64,000 nucleotides of DNA from Candidatus Faecalibacterium faecigallinarum (GCA_019119685.1 DWWN01000031.1:1-64000), one strand, 5' to 3'; shown: positions 8,054-16,979, numbered from the stretch's first letter. The notes: generated by a model not told the origin, from the letters alone. Made by a program: numbers and translations.

Positions 8054-9484
8054 TTATCTTCTGCGGCGGCGGATGGTGACCACCGCCCCTGCGGCCAGCA
8101 GCACCGCCGGCAGCAGGATCAAAAAGGCCAGCCCCACCGCAGCCGCCGTCCTCGCCGGGATGACCAGCTGGTCGGCTTCCAGGGCCTTGGATTCGATCAG
8201 GATGCCGCTGGACTGTCCGGTCAGGGACGCCGCACACCCCACCAGAAAATCGCAGTTGCCGGGGATGCTCTGGTACAGCAGGTCATCGTCCATGTTGGAA
8301 CAGCCCACCCAGATCACCTGGGCCCCGGTGTCCTCCGCTTCGGCCCAGACCGCCAGGTCAAAAGGCCCGTCCAGGTCCCCTTCTTCCTTTTCGGTGGTGG
8401 TCATGTTGTAGCCCGCCGTCTTGCTGTAGGCGGCGGACGATGTGGTCAGCAGGGGCTCGGCGGTGACGCCGTCGGTTGGGGCGATGGCGATGCCCTGGGC
8501 CATCTGCAGCAGGACCGGCGTGCCGGAGTCCAGCCCGTCCAGGGCGGTGCTTTCGGCGGGCGCGGCATAGTCGGGCAGCAGGTAATAACTGTACCCGTAC
8601 AGGCTGTAGTTGGCGTCCCCTTCCACCACCAGGCCCTCCACCCGGGACAGGCCGAACCCGGCCAGGACGGCGTCCAGGTTGGGGGTGCTGTAGTAGGCGT
8701 CGGTCATCACAAGGAGCTTGCCCCCGGCGTCCAGATAGTCCTGCAGGAAGCCGGTCTCATCCACAGCCCCTTCCGCCCCGGCAAAATCCGTGGCGGGACA
8801 GTCGATGATGAGCAGCTCACAGTCCTCCGGCACCGGCCCCGACAGCAGGCTGAGGGGCTCGGCCTCGATGTTCTGGGCTTCCAGGGCGTCCAGCAGGGTG
8901 CCGGACGGCGTTTTTTCGCCGTGGTTGGTGGTGTAATAGGCACGGCTGGCCTCGCCGCTGGTGAGCCGGTAGAGAGCGGAGGTGATCTGCTGCTCGCCGT
9001 CAAAACGGACGCTGTAGGTATAGTAATCGGTGTAGTCGTAGACGTAGAAGCCCGCCGCATCCAGAACGGCGCTGCGCTCCCCCGCATCCAGGATCAGGCT
9101 GCCGGTGGACACCGTCTCGGCCCCGTACTGGGCCGCAAACGTGGGATAAACGGCAGGGTCGATCTGCTCCCAGCGGATATGGCTGCCGGCGGCGGCATAC
9201 TGGTCCAGCAGGCCGGTGATGATGGCGTCCTCATTGCCCGTCTCGCACAAATAGTAGATGGTCACATCCTGGTCCAGCGCGCCGGTCAGCTGGGCCGAGG
9301 TGTCCCCCAGAGTGTAGAGCCCGCCCTCCGAGAGGTCAAACTCGGTGTAGCGCACCGGGACCGCCTGCACCGCCAGATTGACCAGAACCGCCAGCACCAC
9401 GGCCGCGGCCAGAATGGCGGTGGAATAGAGCCCGCTGCGGAAGATGCGCCCCCCGTCGGGGCGCTTTGGGTTTTTGTGTTGCAT
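8054..9484 (-). CDS. GldG-like ABC transporter auxiliary protein
   Basis: A 476-residue membrane protein of the GldG/ABC_transp_aux family. It has one N-terminal helix (about 20-40), a large extracytoplasmic domain (about 50-445) with YTEFDLSEGGLYTLGDTSAQL near its start, and a second helix at the C-terminus (VGLAFLILLPAVLLAAGAVV) ended by an arginine-rich tail. In Bacteroidetes GldG is linked to gliding; in non-gliding Firmicutes the same arrangement is common and its substrate is not known. I prefer the ATG at 9484 because AGGGGG lies 8 bases upstream; an in-frame GTG at 9493 is the alternative. Confidence 0.82.
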   Translation of the reverse strand: MQHKNPKRPDGGRIFRSGLYSTAILAAAVVLAVLVNLAVQAVPVRYTEFDLSEGGLYTLGDTSAQLTGALDQDVTIYYLCETGNEDAIITGLLDQYAAAGSHIRWEQIDPAVYPTFAAQYGAETVSTGSLILDAGERSAVLDAAGFYVYDYTDYYTYSVRFDGEQQITSALYRLTSGEASRAYYTTNHGEKTPSGTLLDALEAQNIEAEPLSLLSGPVPEDCELLIIDCPATDFAGAEGAVDETGFLQDYLDAGGKLLVMTDAYYSTPNLDAVLAGFGLSRVEGLVVEGDANYSLYGYSYYLLPDYAAPAESTALDGLDSGTPVLLQMAQGIAIAPTDGVTAEPLLTTSSAAYSKTAGYNMTTTEKEEGDLDGPFDLAVWAEAEDTGAQVIWVGCSNMDDDLLYQSIPGNCDFLVGCAASLTGQSSGILIESKALEADQLVIPARTAAAVGLAFLILLPAVLLAAGAVVTIRRRRR

Positions 9485-9499
9485 CCAGCGCACCCCCTG

Positions 9500-10372
9500 T
9501 CAGACCCAGCGGCGCTTTTCAATGCCCTGCGCCGTGAAGAAAAGGAACAGCCCCGCTGCGCTGAGGTAATAGACCACAGCCGGCACCGAAAAGCTGCCGT
9601 TGACAAACTTTTCAAAGGGGGCAAACAGGCACAGCGCCTCCAGCACCCCGCTGAACGCCCCGGTCAGCCACCCGCCGCGGAACAAAAACAGGGCCGAGAT
9701 GCCCGCGGCCAGCACCGCAAAGAGGATGCACCCCAGCGTCAGGCTGCGGCTGCGCAGCCCGGCCAGCACCGCCGCGGCGGCCGCCAGCAGGGTAAAGGCC
9801 ACCAGGGCCATGGCGCTGCCGGCGGTGAACAGGCTGCGCAGGCTGGGCATCAAAAAGGCCAGCAGCAAAGCCGCAAAGCCCAGCACCGCCGCCACGATCT
9901 GATTTTCGGTCAGGCCCGAGATCCATTCGCAGAGGGCGATGGCCGCGCAGCCCAGCAGGTAATAGCCCAGCAGGCTGGCAAAATTGGCGGCCAGCGCGGT
10001 ATTGGTGCAGCCCAGCGCCCGCAGCGCCAGGATCATGGCCGCATCGGCCAGGCAGGGCAGCGCGAACACCGCGCACATGGCAAAGTATTTGCCCAGCACG
10101 ATGCCCCAGACCGGCACCGGGCTGGTGAGCAGCAGCTGGTCGGTGCGGGCGTGCCGCTCCCCCGCCAGGCTGCGCATGGCCAGCACCGGCACATACACCA
10201 GTAGCACGAACGAAGTCTGGTACAGCGTATAATACCCAAAGTCGGTCAGGCCGAACCCCAGGTTGTTGGCCATGAAATAGAGGCCCGACGCCGCCGTCAG
10301 GAAGGCGGTCAGCAGCCAGCCCATCATACCGGAAAAGGCGCTGCGCACCTCCCGCACAAAAATCGCTGTCAT
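9500..10372 (-). CDS. ABC-2 type permease (GldF-like)
   Basis: A 290-residue polytopic permease with about six hydrophobic segments, starting MTAIFVREVRSAFSGMMGW. It has the ABC-2 pattern typical of GldF, including RSLAGERHARTDQLLLTSPV in the loop after the second helix. It is expected to form the channel driven by the ATPase encoded immediately upstream; the two genes overlap by ATGA, so translation is coupled. The GldG-like gene follows after 15 bp. The substrate is unknown. Confidence 0.85.
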   Translation of the reverse strand: MTAIFVREVRSAFSGMMGWLLTAFLTAASGLYFMANNLGFGLTDFGYYTLYQTSFVLLVYVPVLAMRSLAGERHARTDQLLLTSPVPVWGIVLGKYFAMCAVFALPCLADAAMILALRALGCTNTALAANFASLLGYYLLGCAAIALCEWISGLTENQIVAAVLGFAALLLAFLMPSLRSLFTAGSAMALVAFTLLAAAAAVLAGLRSRSLTLGCILFAVLAAGISALFLFRGGWLTGAFSGVLEALCLFAPFEKFVNGSFSVPAVVYYLSAAGLFLFFTAQGIEKRRWV

Positions 10373-11124
10373 GTGGCATCCTCCTCCCCTGCGTCCGGTG
10401 CGCCGTCCTCGCCGCCGGTCAGTTCCAGAAAAACTTCCTCGAGGCTGCTGTGGCCGGCGGTCAGGCTGGCCAGGTCGCCGCAGGCGGCCAGCTGCCCGTG
10501 GGAAAGGATCAGGATGCGGGTGCAGACGGCCTGCACCTCGCTGAGGATATGGCTGGACAGGATGACGGTATGGCTTTTGCCCAGCTCCTGGATCAGGCGG
10601 CGCATCTCGATCACCTGCGCCGGGTCCAGCCCCACGGTGGGCTCATCCAGAATGATGACCTGGGGACTGCCCAGCAGCGCCTGGGCAATGCCCACCCGCT
10701 GGCGGTACCCTTTGGACAGGTTGCGGATCAGCCGGGGCATCACGCCGGTCAGGCCGGTGCGGCGGGCCGCCTTTTCCACCTGGGCCTTCCGCCCGGCCCG
10801 GCGCACCCCTTTCAGGGCGGCGGCAAAGCGGAGGTATTCCTCCACCGTCATTTCAGGGTAGAGGGGCGGCGTCTCGGGCAGATAGCCCACGCAGGCCCGG
10901 GCGGCGTCCGCCTCCTCGGGCAGCGGGTGGCCACAGACCGTCACCGTCCCGCTGGTGGCGGCCAGGTAGCCGGTCAGGATATTCATAATGGTGGACTTGC
11001 CCGCCCCGTTGGGCCCCAGCAGGCCGTAGATCTGCCCGTCCTCCACCGTGAAGGACAGGTCTTTGACCGCCGCCCGCGGGCCGTACATCCGTGTCAGATG
11101 GGATACTTCGATCACTGGCAGCAT
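10369..11124 (-). CDS. ABC transporter ATPase (GldA-like)
   Basis: Cytoplasmic ATPase of the Gld-type cassette, 251 residues. It has Walker A (LLGPNGAGKSTIMNIL), signature (LSKGYRQRVGIAQALL; SKG in place of SGG), Walker B (VIILDEPTVGLD) and H-loop (SSHIL). The C-terminus is short and acidic. The ATG at 11124 is chosen because GAAAGGAGAG lies just upstream; an upstream in-frame start at 11169 has no such site. A TATAAT at 11146-11151 may be the -10 of the operon promoter, though no good -35 is visible. Confidence 0.88.
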   Translation of the reverse strand: MLPVIEVSHLTRMYGPRAAVKDLSFTVEDGQIYGLLGPNGAGKSTIMNILTGYLAATSGTVTVCGHPLPEEADAARACVGYLPETPPLYPEMTVEEYLRFAAALKGVRRAGRKAQVEKAARRTGLTGVMPRLIRNLSKGYRQRVGIAQALLGSPQVIILDEPTVGLDPAQVIEMRRLIQELGKSHTVILSSHILSEVQAVCTRILILSHGQLAACGDLASLTAGHSSLEEVFLELTGGEDGAPDAGEEDAT

Positions 11125-11280
11125 CTCTCCTTTCGCTCTATGGCAATTATAGATAAGTGTAGGGCGCAAATGTGTTCAAAATGGGGCAGAAGGGTGAACG
11201 CTGGAAAAATTTAAGAATCTTAAGATTTTGCCCCGGCAATGCAAAAACGCCGCTCCCTGGAACAGGGAGCGGCAACAGGC

Positions 11281-11485
11281 TGTCAAAAAGTCCCGTCCAG
11301 CCGACATGTGCGGATGGACGGGACACAGACAGGGAAATTTGGCGCTGAGAGTGTGCGAGGCCGCTAGGCCGAGTGCATGGTTCAGCGGCAAATTTTGTCC
11401 CCAGGGGGATATTAGGGGGAAGGAATTTCTGCCGCGCGACTGCGCGCAGAAATGGGTTCCCCCTAAAGCGTGTCGCCAGACACGC
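11281..11485 (+). repeat. Four-hairpin intergenic repeat, copy 2
   Basis: Full copy starting with TGTCAAAAAGTCCC. H1 arms CGTCCA/TGGACG, H2 arms AAATTTG(g)CGCTGA/TCAGCG(g)CAAATTT with one mismatch and inner GGCC-GCTA-GGCC, H3 AGGGGGAA/TTCCCCCT, H4 GCGTGTC/GACACGC. It lies downstream of rpmE. The other part of the 409-bp gap from 11125 to 11533 contains only the likely operon -10 of the ABC cassette. Confidence 0.88.
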
Positions 11486-11533
11486 GAACGCCGCCCCCCG
11501 AACGGAGAGCGGCGATGATGCGCGTTGATGCAA

Positions 11534-11734
11534 TTACTTGCGGCCAAAGCGGCGATTGAAGCGGTCCACACGTCCGCCGGTATCGACCAGCTTCTGCTTG
11601 CCAGTGTAGAAAGGATGGCACTTGGAGCAGATTTCAACGTGGATCTCGGGCTTGGTAGAGCGGGTCTTGATCACATTGCCGCACGCACAGGTGATGGTGC
11701 AGTCAACGTAGTTGGGATGGATACCCTGTTTCAT
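11534..11734 (-). CDS. rpmE: Ribosomal protein L31 (zinc-binding type)
   Basis: A 66-residue large-subunit protein. It opens [20 protein letters not shown] and has the later [13 protein letters not shown] segment. The C-x-C plus CxxC cysteines identify the zinc-binding (C+) form. Length and sequence are standard. It stands alone with its own promoter and is followed by repeat copy 2, which may act as its 3' processing or termination structure since no simple terminator sits between. Confidence 0.96.
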   Translation of the reverse strand: MKQGIHPNYVDCTITCACGNVIKTRSTKPEIHVEICSKCHPFYTGKQKLVDTGGRVDRFNRRFGRK

Positions 11735-11850
11735 AGCTTTTCACCTCATTTCTGGTTCTGACGAATAGGGGCCATATTCGATGTATGCGCCCATCACAAC
11801 CTTCAATTTCGGCTACCCCGTCGAGCGGCCTTGGGAACGATTGCTGTAAT

Positions 11851-11878
11851 AGTATAGCACGAATTTGAAAAAATGCAA
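11851..11878 (-). promoter_or_regulatory. Promoter of rpmE
   Basis: TTGCAT, 16-bp spacer and TATACT on the minus strand, about 117 bp before rpmE. Confidence 0.6.
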
Positions 11879-11928
11879 GAGGGAAAATCGCGCAAAAGCG
11901 CCCTGCGGGCAAACTTTTGCCCGCGCCG

Positions 11929-12957
11929 TTACCAGATGCCGATGAAGTGCTGCATCCCAAGGCTGACGCAGGCGATAGCCACCCAGCAGCACAGGCCCAT
12001 GAAGATGGGCTTGCCGCCGGTGCGGATCAGCTTGACCAGGTCGGTGTTCAGGCCGATGGCCCCCATGGCCATGATGATAAAGAACTTGGACAGCTCCTTG
12101 AAGGGCTGGAATAGGCTGGACGGCGCGCCCGCCGCGGTGGCCGCGGTGGTGATGACCGAGGCCAGCACAAAGAACAGGATAAAGAAGGGAAAGACCTTTT
12201 TCAGCGAGAAGGTGCTGCCCTGGCTGCCGCCGGCCTTTTTGGCCCTGGCCGTGCGCCAGACCGCCAGCGCCAGCGTGATGGGGATGATGGCGAGGGTCCG
12301 GGTCAGCTTGACGATGGTGGCCTGGTCCAGGGTGTTGGCCCCGGGGTGCATCCCATCCCAGGCGGCCGCCGTGGCCGTGACCGAGGAAGTGTCGTTGACG
12401 GCGGTGCCCGCAAACAGGCCGAAGCCCTCGTTGGACAGGCCCAGAGCGCTGCCCAACATGGGGAAGGTCAGGGCCGCGATGATGTTGAACAGGAAGATCA
12501 CCGAAATGGACTGGGCGATCTCCTCGTCGTCGGCGTCGATGACCGGGGCGGTGGCCGCAATGGCCGAGCCGCCGCAGATGGACGAACCCACGCCGATCAG
12601 GGTGGAGATGTTGGCCGGCATCTTCATGACCTTGCAAAGCACAAAGGACACGATCAGCGAGGTGGAGATGGTGGAGACGATGACGGGCAGCGACGCCGCC
12701 CCCACCCGGGCAATCTCCGACAGGTTGAGGCCAAAGCCCAGCAAGATCACCGCATACTGCAGCACTTTTTTGGAGGTATATAGGATGCCGTCCTGGGTGC
12801 GTTCCCGGTCGCGGTAAAGCATGGAGATGACCATGCCGGCCAGAATGGCGAACACCGGCCCGCCCACCACCGGGAAAGCCTTGCCCAGCAGCCAGCAGGG
12901 CACTGCCAGCACCAGGCAGAGCAGCACGCCCGGGGCCAGATTTTTCACTTTTGTCAT
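11929..12957 (-). CDS. YeiH/UPF0324-family membrane exporter
   Basis: A 342-residue polytopic membrane protein of the YeiH (UPF0324, putative sulfate exporter) family, with about ten hydrophobic segments. It has the family signature [16 protein letters not shown] (around residue 130) and [17 protein letters not shown] (around 190). Related proteins are usually encoded beside a LysR regulator, and that holds here: a LysR gene is divergent, 125 bp away. The start ATG at 12957 is preceded by AAGGAAG; a longer frame from 12990 would include it. The substrate is not known with certainty. Confidence 0.88.
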   Translation of the reverse strand: MTKVKNLAPGVLLCLVLAVPCWLLGKAFPVVGGPVFAILAGMVISMLYRDRERTQDGILYTSKKVLQYAVILLGFGLNLSEIARVGAASLPVIVSTISTSLIVSFVLCKVMKMPANISTLIGVGSSICGGSAIAATAPVIDADDEEIAQSISVIFLFNIIAALTFPMLGSALGLSNEGFGLFAGTAVNDTSSVTATAAAWDGMHPGANTLDQATIVKLTRTLAIIPITLALAVWRTARAKKAGGSQGSTFSLKKVFPFFILFFVLASVITTAATAAGAPSSLFQPFKELSKFFIIMAMGAIGLNTDLVKLIRTGGKPIFMGLCCWVAIACVSLGMQHFIGIW

Positions 12958-12992
12958 AGGTGCAAACGCTTCCTTTCCAATTTCTGGCACCT

Positions 12993-13021
12993 ACTATACC
13001 GCAAAAGCTGCATTATGTAAA
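12993..13021 (-). promoter_or_regulatory. Promoter of the YeiH-family gene
   Basis: TTTACA, 17-bp spacer and TATAGT on the minus strand within the divergent intergenic region. The LysR product encoded opposite probably binds near here. A TATAAT at about 13055 may serve the lysR gene. Confidence 0.6.
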
Positions 13022-13082
13022 ATGATGCTTCTTTATTTTTCCATAACGTTTGCTTATAATAGAGGCAAAGGAGGCGAAGCAT

Positions 13083-13958
13083 ATGCTGGATTTCCGCATC
13101 GAGACTTTTCTGGCCGTCTGCCAGACCATGAACTTTACCCGGGCGGCCGAGCTGCTGCACATCACCCAGCCCGCCGTATCCCAGCACATCCACGCGCTGG
13201 AATCCCAGTACAGTGTCCGGCTGTTTCTGTATCAGGGCAAACAGCTCCACCTGACCGAAAGCGGCCGGCTGCTGTACCAGACAGCCGTCACCATGCGCCA
13301 CGACGCGCTGCGCCTGCGGGACGCCCTGCGCCAGGCCGGCGGCCGGCGGCATCTGCGCTTCGGCGCCACTTTGACCGTGGGGGAATACATCATGCCCGGC
13401 CCGCTACGCCGCCTGCTGGAACAGGACCCCGGCCTCCAGCTGCGGATGCTCACCGCCAACACCCGGGACCTGCTGCGCCTCATCGACCAGGGGGAGCTGG
13501 ACTTTGCCATCGTGGAAGGCAACTTCGACCGTCAGCTCTACGAGGGCCTGGCCTACTGCACCCAGCGGTTCCTGCCGGTGTGCGCTCCGGGCTACCCCTT
13601 CCCCCGCCCGGTGCGCACCATGGAGGACCTGCTGGACGTACACCTTCTGGCGCGGGAGCCGGGTTCCGGCACCCGCAGCGTGCTGGAGCGGGTGCTGGAA
13701 GCGCACAACCTTGCCATCCAGAATTTTCACCGCCTGACCGAGCTGGGCAGCCTCAACCTCATCAAAAACCTGGCCTGCGCCGGGGTGGGCGTTACCTTTT
13801 TATATCAGCCCGTGGTGCAGCAGGAACTGCAGCAGGGCCTTTTGCAGGAGATCCCGCTGGAAGAAGGCCCTTTCTGCCACGACTTTACTTTCCTGTGGCG
13901 GCGCGGCAGCGCCTTTGCCGGCGAATACCGCGCCATGTTCCAGCTCCTGCGGCAGTGA
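13083..13958 (+). CDS. LysR-family transcriptional regulator
   Basis: A 291-residue regulator. An N-terminal winged helix-turn-helix (about 1-60: FLAVCQTMNFTRAAELLHITQPAVSQHIHALE) is followed by a type 2 periplasmic-binding-like effector domain (about 90-290). The start follows AAAGGAGG. It is divergent from the YeiH-family exporter, the arrangement in which LysR proteins typically control the facing gene and themselves. The effector is unknown. Confidence 0.92.
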   Translation: MLDFRIETFLAVCQTMNFTRAAELLHITQPAVSQHIHALESQYSVRLFLYQGKQLHLTESGRLLYQTAVTMRHDALRLRDALRQAGGRRHLRFGATLTVGEYIMPGPLRRLLEQDPGLQLRMLTANTRDLLRLIDQGELDFAIVEGNFDRQLYEGLAYCTQRFLPVCAPGYPFPRPVRTMEDLLDVHLLAREPGSGTRSVLERVLEAHNLAIQNFHRLTELGSLNLIKNLACAGVGVTFLYQPVVQQELQQGLLQEIPLEEGPFCHDFTFLWRRGSAFAGEYRAMFQLLRQ

Positions 13959-13964
13959 CCCCCG

Positions 13965-14287
13965 TCATGCAAACAGGGAGCCGATCAGCCCTGCCAGGCC
14001 GGGAACGCACGCTTTGATGGACGCATAGCGCGAGGTATTGATGCACAGGTCATAGTTTTCTTTTTTGCCCCACGCCTGGTTGGTGTAAAATAGATAGTAC
14101 CGCGCCCGCTTTTTGTCCACCGCCCGGATCTTTTTCCGCAGGTCCGCCGGGGTGAGCGCGCCGGCGTCCTCCCCTTCTTCCCGCAGGGCCTGCTCGGTGG
14201 TGCGGCGGTCCCCTTCCAGCTGGCGGGAGACGGAGCTTTCACCGTCCAGAGCCGTGCAGAGGAATCCATGTGTGCTATAAAGTTTAT
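13965..14287 (-). pseudogene. 3' remnant of a cytidylate kinase-like gene
   Basis: About 105 codons remain open without a usable start. They read as the C-terminal half of a cytidylate kinase-like protein: a lid-like region, KKIRAVDKKRARYYLFYTNQ, then WGKKENYDLCINTSRY and a C-terminal helix, ending at TGA. The P-loop and N-terminal half are absent. The fragment begins exactly where the MBL hydrolase gene ends and shares four bases with it, so a deletion or recombination probably joined the MBL gene to this tail. Confidence 0.65.
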
Positions 14288-15090
14288 AACACGATGCTTT
14301 CGCCCGGCGCGGGGGCCAGCACCCGCGCCGGGTTGGAGACCCGGGCGGCCAGGGCGGCGGGGTCTCCGTTGAAGGTGCTCCAGTCCGGGGCGTCTACGCT
14401 GCCCCAGTGGATGCACAGCAGCCGCGCCTGCGGGTAGGCTTCGGCCAGCCTGACTGCGCCCTCAAAGGTAATGTGCCACTCGTTGTCCGAAAAGTCCAGC
14501 AGGATCATGTCGGGCTGGGGCATGGTCAGGTGGGAGGGCAGCAGTTTGGAATCCCCCGGCAGCCAGATGCTGCCGTCCGGCGTGTCGAACCAGTAGCCGC
14601 AGTAGTCTTTTTCCTCCCAATGGCGGTAGGCCCACTTTTTCGAGCTGTTCTGCCAGTCGTGCTTGGCGGGGGTCAGGGTGGCCGAGACGCAGCCCACCCG
14701 GAACGTCTCCCCGATGCCGTGGCCGGTGCCGGGCAGGCCCAGCGCGCTGATCTGTTCGGCCACATACCGGGGCGCATGGTAGGAGCGGCAGACCTCTTTC
14801 AGATCCACGCAGCCCGAACGGCTGAAGTGATCGTTGTCGATGTGGGTGATGAGCAGCGCGTCCAGCTGCGGGACCTGCCGGGGCAGGATGGGCGGCTGGA
14901 TCAGCAGCGGCATATCAAAATCCTGCAGCAGCGGGTCCACCATCAGGGTGGTGCCGCGGCTGTTGAGGAAAATGCCGGCGCTGCCCAGCCAGGTGACGGC
15001 CGTGTCGGGCCGCGGGGCAAAATCCGCGCCGGTCATGGGGCGGGTGGGGCCGGGCATGGCCTGGCCCCGGGGGCTTTTGAAAATCCGCAT
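14284..15090 (-). CDS. MBL-fold metal-dependent hydrolase (UlaG-like)
   Basis: A 268-residue cytosolic protein with a metallo-beta-lactamase fold. It has TVTWLGSAGIFLNSRGTTLMVDP near the N-terminus, the metal-binding THIDNDHFSRSG, a later TPAKHDW histidine, the GDSKL segment, and CIHWG near the C-terminus. The pattern resembles UlaG/RomA-type hydrolases acting on phosphoesters or lactones; the substrate cannot be told. AAGGAGGAACC supports the ATG at 15090. It follows the DUF362 gene after 23 bp. Confidence 0.82.
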   Translation of the reverse strand: MRIFKSPRGQAMPGPTRPMTGADFAPRPDTAVTWLGSAGIFLNSRGTTLMVDPLLQDFDMPLLIQPPILPRQVPQLDALLITHIDNDHFSRSGCVDLKEVCRSYHAPRYVAEQISALGLPGTGHGIGETFRVGCVSATLTPAKHDWQNSSKKWAYRHWEEKDYCGYWFDTPDGSIWLPGDSKLLPSHLTMPQPDMILLDFSDNEWHITFEGAVRLAEAYPQARLLCIHWGSVDAPDWSTFNGDPAALAARVSNPARVLAPAPGESIVL

Positions 15091-15113
15091 GAGGGTTCCT
15101 CCTTATTTATAGT

Positions 15114-16217
15114 TTATACGTCCAGCAGTTCCAGACGGTAGCTGCGGCTGCCCAGGCCGATGGCCGCGGCGTTTTCCAGCGTGTGGATGCCGTTGCGGCT
15201 CTCGATCCGCCGGGTCAGGGCCTCGTGGCCGGGGGCGGCGTAGACCAGGTCGATGCAGGCCTGGTCCAGGGCCACCGGGTCGGTGGAAGCCAGGATGCCG
15301 ATGTCGGCCATTTCGGGCTCGGCGGGGTTGCCGTCGCAGTCGCAGTCCACCGACAGGCGGTTCATCACGTTGAGATAGACGATGCGCGCCCCGTGGCCCA
15401 GGGCATCCGAGACGGATTTGCCTGCGTCGCCCATGGCTTCCAGAAAGGCGTCCTGCTCGCCGCTCCACATATTGCCGCCGGTGCCGCCGGAATGGATCCA
15501 TTGCTTGCCCTCCCGGCTGCCTAAACCAATGGAAATGTTCTTGATGGCTCCGCCGTAGCCGGCCATGGCGTGCCCCTTGAAATGGGACAGCACGACATAA
15601 TCGTCGTAGTCGGCAAAGGCGGCGCCCACATAGTTTTCCCTCAGCCGGGCGCCGCCCTCCACCGGCAGGGTCATCGAGCCGTTCTCATCCTGGATGTGCA
15701 CCGCGGCGATACCGGCAAAACCGTGCTCCCGGGCCACCTGGTAGTGGGATTCGGTGGAGCTGCGCGCCCCGCCGTAGGCGGTGTTGCACTCCACGATCGT
15801 GCCGTTCAGGCTGCGGATCAGGTCGCCCACCAGGTCCGGCCGGAGGTAGTTGGAGGCGGGCGGCTCTCCGGTGGACAGTTTTACCGCCACCCGCCCCGCG
15901 GGAGCCCAGCCCAGGGCCTCGTAGGCCCGCACCAGCGCCGCCGCGCTGATCTCGCGGGTGAAGTAGACGGCCGACGCGCCGGCGTCCCCGGTCAGATGTT
16001 CCAGGTCCGCCAGGGGGATCACGTCCCCTTCGTTGGTGGTTAGGCTCACGACCCCGCCGGAGGCCGCCTCACCGGGAGCGGCAGAGCTGGCCGGCGCGGG
16101 GGCAGAACTCGCCGTCGGTGCGGAAGAAGCGCCTGCCGCCGGAGACGCGCCGCAGGCTGCGGCGGCTCCAGTCAGGGCTGCGGCGGCGGAAAATTTGAGA
16201 AAGTCGCGGCGTTTCAT
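15114..16217 (-). CDS. DUF362 protein, Tat-exported lipoprotein
   Basis: A 367-residue protein with a twin-arginine signal and lipobox (MKRRDFLKFSAAAALTG then AAACG), a Ser/Ala/Pro linker to about residue 60, and a DUF362 domain (about 60-365) including VAVKLSTGEPP, VLSHFKGHAMAGYGGAIKNISIGLGSR and CIDLVYA. DUF362 proteins are often linked to iron-sulfur or redox chemistry, but no Cys-rich ferredoxin module is present. It is 15 bp downstream of the flavodoxin gene with an almost identical signal peptide, so the two are probably co-expressed cell-surface partners. Confidence 0.85.
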   Translation of the reverse strand: MKRRDFLKFSAAAALTGAAAACGASPAAGASSAPTASSAPAPASSAAPGEAASGGVVSLTTNEGDVIPLADLEHLTGDAGASAVYFTREISAAALVRAYEALGWAPAGRVAVKLSTGEPPASNYLRPDLVGDLIRSLNGTIVECNTAYGGARSSTESHYQVAREHGFAGIAAVHIQDENGSMTLPVEGGARLRENYVGAAFADYDDYVVLSHFKGHAMAGYGGAIKNISIGLGSREGKQWIHSGGTGGNMWSGEQDAFLEAMGDAGKSVSDALGHGARIVYLNVMNRLSVDCDCDGNPAEPEMADIGILASTDPVALDQACIDLVYAAPGHEALTRRIESRNGIHTLENAAAIGLGSRSYRLELLDV

Positions 16218-16232
16218 CGTTCCTCTCCTCTC

Positions 16233-16892
16233 TTACAGCGCAAGCCCAGCCAGCCATTCGGCCACGTCGCTCTCGCTGGCCGAGGCGCTGAAGCGCATCC
16301 CCTCTTGCCAGTCGCCGGAGCCGGCCAGCTGGGCCAGGTTTTCGGCGCTGCTGCCCAGGCCCGAGCTGGCCGAGGTGCAGAACGGGATCACCCGCTTGCC
16401 CGAAAAGTCGTTGCCGGTCACAAAGCCGTTGACCGGCCAGCCCGCCCGGCCCCACCAGATGGGGCAGCCCACAAAAACGGTGTCGTAGTCCGCCCAGCCT
16501 TCAGGCGTGACGGCTTCCAGTTCCACCGTCTGGAGCGAGGGGTCCGCGTGCTCCTGCGAGACGCGGCTGCCGCTGTCGTTGTAATCCAGTTCTTCATCGG
16601 TGTAGGGGTCCACCGGCTGCAGCAGGAACAGGTCTGCGCCGGTGGCGTCGGCAATGTATCCGGCCACCGCGGCGGTGTGGCCGGTGGCGGAATAGCAGGC
16701 CACAAGGGTGCGGCCCGTCCCCGCGCCGCTGGAAGCCGCCGCACTGGAAGCGGCAGAGCTGGCCGGCGTACTGGCCGCGGAACTTGCCGCCGGCGCAAAG
16801 GAAGCGCTGGCCGACGGGGCCGCGCCGCAGGCCGCAGCCATCCCCGTCAGGGCCGCAGCGGCGGAAAGTTTGAGAAAATCGCGTCGTTTCAT
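16233..16892 (-). CDS. Flavodoxin, Tat-exported lipoprotein
   Basis: A 219-residue protein with a twin-arginine signal and lipobox (MKRRDFLKLSAAAALTG then AAACG) and a long Ser/Ala linker to about 58. The flavodoxin domain has the FMN phosphate loop YSATGHTAAVA and the ring-binding loop GCPIWWGRAGWPVNGF. Tat export suggests it leaves the cell with FMN bound, and the Cys after AAA suggests lipid anchoring. It is first in an operon with the DUF362 gene behind a strong promoter that overlaps an inverted repeat. Confidence 0.9.
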   Translation of the reverse strand: MKRRDFLKLSAAAALTGMAAACGAAPSASASFAPAASSAASTPASSAASSAAASSGAGTGRTLVACYSATGHTAAVAGYIADATGADLFLLQPVDPYTDEELDYNDSGSRVSQEHADPSLQTVELEAVTPEGWADYDTVFVGCPIWWGRAGWPVNGFVTGNDFSGKRVIPFCTSASSGLGSSAENLAQLAGSGDWQEGMRFSASASESDVAEWLAGLAL

Positions 16893-16950
16893 CTGTCATT
16901 ACCTCCTGTTTTGCAAGCGGAGCGCGCGGGTCGAGGCGCTCTTTATGGTT

Positions 16951-16979
16951 ATCATAAAGCATAGTTGACACGATGTCAA
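16951..16979 (-). promoter_or_regulatory. Flavodoxin-operon promoter with candidate operator
   Basis: TTGACA, 17-bp spacer and TATGAT on the minus strand. The -35 box is part of a perfect inverted repeat, TTGACA-CGA-TGTCAA (16965-16979), a plausible repressor site. Confidence 0.65.
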
